DNA from: Typhlomys cinereus
Lineage: Eukaryota > Chordata > Mammalia > Rodentia > Platacanthomyidae
NCBI GenBank assembly: GCA_023101885.1
Contig: JALPQD010000027.1
Span: 4,097,967-4,161,966 of the forward strand
Length of the DNA: 64,000 bases
Direction: 5' to 3'
Position numbers and translations under genes: made by a program. The notes under the pieces were generated by a model. The model searched no databases and was not told where the DNA came from. It saw only the letters and a program-made list of their open reading frames with translations. Position 1 is the stretch's first letter. The number at the start of each line of letters is the position of its first letter. Positions 60,230 to 64,000 of the stretch are shown here, piece by piece.

Positions 60230-61615
60230 GTAGCATTCTGCAACATCCATTTGTTAAGTATCTCTATGTGTGATTATACAGAATTTGTCTTCAATGTTTG
60301 ACTTATTTCATTTAAGATAATGACTTCAAGATTCACACACATATGTTTGTAAATTATAATTTATATATTTTCTTTGAATGAATAATATTTCCATATAAAC
60401 CCACACACATGCATATACTGTTTGTTTCATCTGTTCATCAGTTGATGGACACCTACACTGTTATTAAGGATACTTCTATAATAACAACGACCATACAGAT
60501 GTCTCCTTGGGTGGCACACTGATTTTACATCCTTGGTTATATTCCCAGTAGTGGGATTTCTCCTTCATTTTTGGTGATTCTATTTTTAATTTCTTGAGAA
60601 CCTCTTTCCTAATATGCAATACTCAGCCTTCCCCACGTACTCACCCACAGTTGCTTTACATTTTGTTTGATGACAGTTGTCTTAACAACAGTGGACATCT
60701 GTCTTAACAAGAGAGAAATGATTCTATGTACTTAATTTTTAATTTCTCTGATATTAGTGATGTTGACCATTTGTGCAAGTCTTTCTTTGAGACCAGACTT
60801 TTTTCTTTTTAAGATGATGAATATCTTGCAATTAAATTAATTTACATATATATTCAAAGTATTAATCTTTTATTAGATTATAGTTTACAAATCTTTTTTT
60901 TCTTTTCTGCAGGTTGTTTCTTCATTCTCTCATTTTCTTTGTCATGAAGAAATGTGTCAGTTTGTGTAATCTGAGTTGTCTCTTTTTGCTTTCATTCCTG
61001 TGATCTAAATAAAATTGTCCAGTATAAAATCATGAATTTTTCCATGTTTAAATATTCAATAATTTGAAATACTTTTGATACTTTAATTCACTTTGAGTTA
61101 ATTTTGTATATTGCATTAAAGATATACTTTTATTCATTTGCATATGGATTTCATCTATTCTGAACTTTATTCATGGAAGAGTCTTATTCTCCCTAATATA
61201 TATTTTTGCACATATAAGAAAAAAATCAGTTGTCTCTCAATGAATAGACTTAGTACTAGGCCCTCTATTCTGTTCCATGTGTCTGTGCTTCTATTTTCAT
61301 GCCAAAGTTACTATGTTTACAATACCTTTTGGATTCGCTAAAGTAAGATGTCATAGTACCATTTATTGATATTCCTCAAAATTGTTTAGGATATTTTTTG
61401 TATCTAGTTATGAAGTTTTGTAGATTTTAGCATTTTGTGGTAGAAGTCATTGATATTATCAGTTACATTAAATTTGTAGATCACTTTAGATACTGTGGAC
61501 ATTTATGGATTAGAAAAATATGATTAAATGTTTTCAAGGATATGCCTTTATCACACAGATCTTTCACCTGATTGGATAAAATATGTTTACATATTTTACT
61601 TTGTCAAACTTTCTG
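60230..61615 (-). mobile_element. L1 LINE 3' part of ORF2, antisense
   Basis: TTCATCTGTTCATCAGTTGA, TGGACACCTACACTG, TTATATTCCCAGTAGTGGGA, TTAATTTCTCTGATATTAGTG, GCATATGGATTTCATCTATT, CCCTCTATTCTGTTCCATGT, GTGTCTGTGCTTCTATTTTC and AAGTTACTATGTTTACAATA follow one antisense L1 in order over 1.4 kb. Confidence 0.85.
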
Positions 61616-61619
61616 CTTT

Positions 61620-61935
61620 ATGAGGTGTCAAGAGAAAGAGAGAGGAAGCAGAGACATGAACATGGAGGTCAGAGAATACCTTTCCGAAGTTGAATTTAGC
61701 TTTCCACCATGTGGGTTTGACTATCAAACTCAGATCATCAAGCTTGCAGACAAACACAGTTTGGACAGTTTGTAATGAGCTCTGCTCATTTCATGTGACT
61801 GGTCTGTTCATATACTTTTTTAAAAAATATTTTATTCATGAAAGTAGGGTGGGAAAGAGGCTCCAAGGATTAAACTCGGGTGGCCAAGTTTGTGAGCAGG
61901 TGCCTTATACAGTGACCTTTCTTGGCAGCCTGATT
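61620..61935 (-). mobile_element. Two old rodent SINE pieces, antisense
   Basis: 61620-61770 has GAGGTCAGAGAATACCTTTC, TTTCCACCATGTGGGTTTGA and AAACTCAGATCATCAAGCTT. 61835-61935 has AAGGATTAAACTCGGGTGGC and TTCTTGGCAGCC. Both follow the antisense order of B3/B4-like SINEs, as at 9905-10096. Confidence 0.5.
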
Positions 61936-62480
61936 CAAATGATTTTTGAGTTTGACTATGTACTTACTTTTACTTACGATAAAGTTTTATCCTTTTACTT
62001 GTTTTCATATTCCTATTCTTATGCTTGCTTGTCTTACTTATTTTCCAACATAAAGATTTCTGTTATTTCTTATAAGGAAGATCTTTTCTTCAAAGATTCC
62101 TTCAACTTTTCATTGTTTAGGAATATTAAGTCTGTAGAATATCTTCCCAGGTATGATATTCTTGAAAGTTCTTTTCCTTCTGTACTCTAAACAGACTGCC
62201 TTATGTACTATTTTATAAGGTTTCTGCTTAGAAGTCTGGTACTAGTGTCTTGGAACTAAATTCTGTTATTTGATACTTTTTTTTTGCTAGTCTGAGGGTG
62301 GTTTGAATTTTGTAGTGGATAGTAACAAATTCGGATAGTCTTATTTGGATGGAATCTCACTGGAGACTTTCAAAATTTTTTTACCTGGATTTTATCTTTT
62401 CTCCCATTTGGAAAGTTGTGTTATTTTTTTAAGCAAGTGTGCTATTAAGTGTACTATTCTTGCCTGACTTGAACATTGGC
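61936..62480 (-). mobile_element. Possible further L1-related remnant, antisense
   Basis: ATCTTCCCAGGTATGATATT, GAAAGTTCTTTTCCTTCTGT, TTTCTGCTTAGAAGTCTGGT and GTCTGAGGGTGGTTTGAATT are reminiscent of internal modules of old L1 elements. It is too diverged to be certain. Confidence 0.3.
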
Positions 62481-64000
62481 TTTTTTGTTTTCTCATAAGT
62501 CTATATGCCAAATTCACTCCTTGTCATATTTTTTCTCCTGACTCTAGAGTCATCAAAATGTATGTGTGCAGAATTTGTTCCAAGGCCTATGTATAGAAAA
62601 ATCCATACATGTTTTAGTCTTTTATTTGTAAAGTATAGCAACTGCCAATCACCTAATTACATCCTTCCATTTACTTTAAATTATCTGGAATACTTATGAT
62701 GCCTAATATAAATAAGTAGTTGTTGCAGTTTAGAAAATAAGAAAAATGTCTACATATGTTCAGTATTGATTCATTTTTATGACTCTTTGGTCCACCACTG
62801 GTTGACTCTGAGAAATAAAACCAACAGATATGGAGGGAATTATTTTCAAGTAGCTTCATACTTTTTAATCACTTCGATCCGATCTTGCTGCTCTTTATTA
62901 GCTTTTCTTATATTCTGTATGCCAGCTCTAAAAAAATCTGGAATTCCATTTCTATTTCAACTTCTACTTAATTTATATCTGCTGAGAGTGTTTTCCATAC
63001 TTATTTTATATTTTCAGAATTCATACGTGCAATCAGTGAATTTGATATCATGTCCTTCTGTTTTTCCTATTTCCACACTTCTCTACCAGTCTCCTTCCTA
63101 CATTAATTTTTTTATATGCCTGACCCACAAGTTTCATCTGGATTGCTTTTGATGGCATGTTTCTTAGCACTTGCTGGAACATTGACTTGTAAAAGGTATT
63201 TTGAATTCTTCTCAGGCAATTTATATATGTCCACATCTTTCCAAACTATGGTGATATACTTGCTGGTGGCTTTTAACATTGTGAATAACCCCCAATGTCT
63301 GCATGAGTGAAGTCATACATACTTTTTCCACTCCTCATACGTGGCCTTTATTAGGGAATGATAAGTTCAAAATTATTTCAAAAGTGAAATCAAGAATCTG
63401 GGCCAATCACTTACATCTGGAACCACTATGTCTGTTAAAATAACAGGGGATGCCACATGTTCAGGTTGCTACATAGGGAACATCTGTGACTACTGACTGA
63501 CAAGAGAACACTGGAGCATATGTGAATACAGTTACTGAGACCTCCCATCACTAAGTTTTGCCTGAAGCCTATGAAGCCAGTGTAGTCAGTCTTCTGGTAG
63601 TGATACAGGCCATAGACTCTGGGTCCTTGCTTTGCACCAGAGCAGTCACCGAGACTCTGATGAATCAGTTGAGTCGTGGGGAGCTATCTCCCAGTACTGG
63701 GTTTTGCTGCAGCACTTCTGTTCTACAACAGAATTATTTGCATGTTTGCTTTTCTCTTTCCAAGTGAAAATATTTCTTTCTATATGATGTGGGCAATATA
63801 AACTAATGTTCCTATCGTTTCCAAAGTAGCAGTTAATATTATGCTAAAACCATGCTATAAAGAGGTAGAATGATCTTTTCTCTGATTCCTAAACTCTGTT
63901 GAAGATCATTTTGAGTGTAGATAATTGATTAGACATCTTCAATGCTTCTACAGGGAGATGATTAAAGGCACAGTCAACTTTTTGAGTTTTTAATTGCTAT
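62481..64000. other. Intergenic, nothing recognised
   Basis: AT-rich sequence. The 128-codon plus frame at 62766-63152 is hydrophobic simply because it is T-rich, and it has no recognisable family features. Confidence 0.4.

Noticed and set aside
62766..63152. 128-codon plus frame, membrane-like
   Set aside because: T-rich DNA gives F/L/I-rich translation. No conserved motif, and the neighbourhood is unannotatable intergenic DNA.
15000..64000. A second protein-coding gene downstream (PCLO, the usual neighbour)
   Set aside because: I found no exon with splice sites and recognisable protein. In other mammals PCLO lies much farther away than this window reaches.

Overview
The window is vertebrate nuclear DNA from a rodent: AT-rich, split genes, and dense LINE/SINE/DNA-transposon remnants. 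The rodent call rests on a B1-type SINE, several B4-type SINEs and a young B2-like tRNA-derived SINE with an AATAAA-bearing tail. That young SINE does not match the mouse or rat B2 body I know. It would fit a non-murid myodont such as a jerboa or jumping mouse, but I cannot confirm this from sequence alone.

The only gene I can support is the 3' end of SEMA3E (semaphorin-3E), on the + strand. Four consecutive coding exons lie at 412-569, 6882-6949, 8146-8276 and 11658-12071. They join in frame with consensus splice sites and end in a TAA stop. They encode the PSI domain, the furin-type basic cleavage site, the Ig-like domain and the basic C-terminal tail of a secreted class 3 semaphorin. The N-terminal signal peptide and sema-domain exons lie upstream of base 1. 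A long 3' untranslated region follows, probably to about 14.45-14.66 kb, with several AATAAA signals and a 190-base pure polypurine tract.

From about 14.7 kb to the end I see no convincing gene. The space is intergenic and mostly filled by mobile-element remnants. These include antisense L1 LINE fragments near 28.3-29.4, 39.8-45.5, 46.9-49.6, 56.4-57.3 and 60.2-61.6 kb. There are at least eight short hAT/URR1-like non-autonomous DNA transposons, five of which form one roughly 400-bp subfamily. Several generations of tRNA-derived SINEs and many (TG)n, (TC)n, (TA)n and purine microsatellites are also present. The 39.8-49.6 kb stretch is a nested stack of younger SINE and hAT insertions inside older L1.

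I found no CRISPR array, operon, RNA gene or undescribed multi-gene system. The best leads are modest: an extra cysteine in the SEMA3E PSI domain, an intron splitting the furin-site codons, a lineage-specific SINE and its hAT companion, an 89-bp inverted L1 repeat, the polypurine tract in the likely 3'UTR, and one unexplained block at 29.45-30.56 kb.
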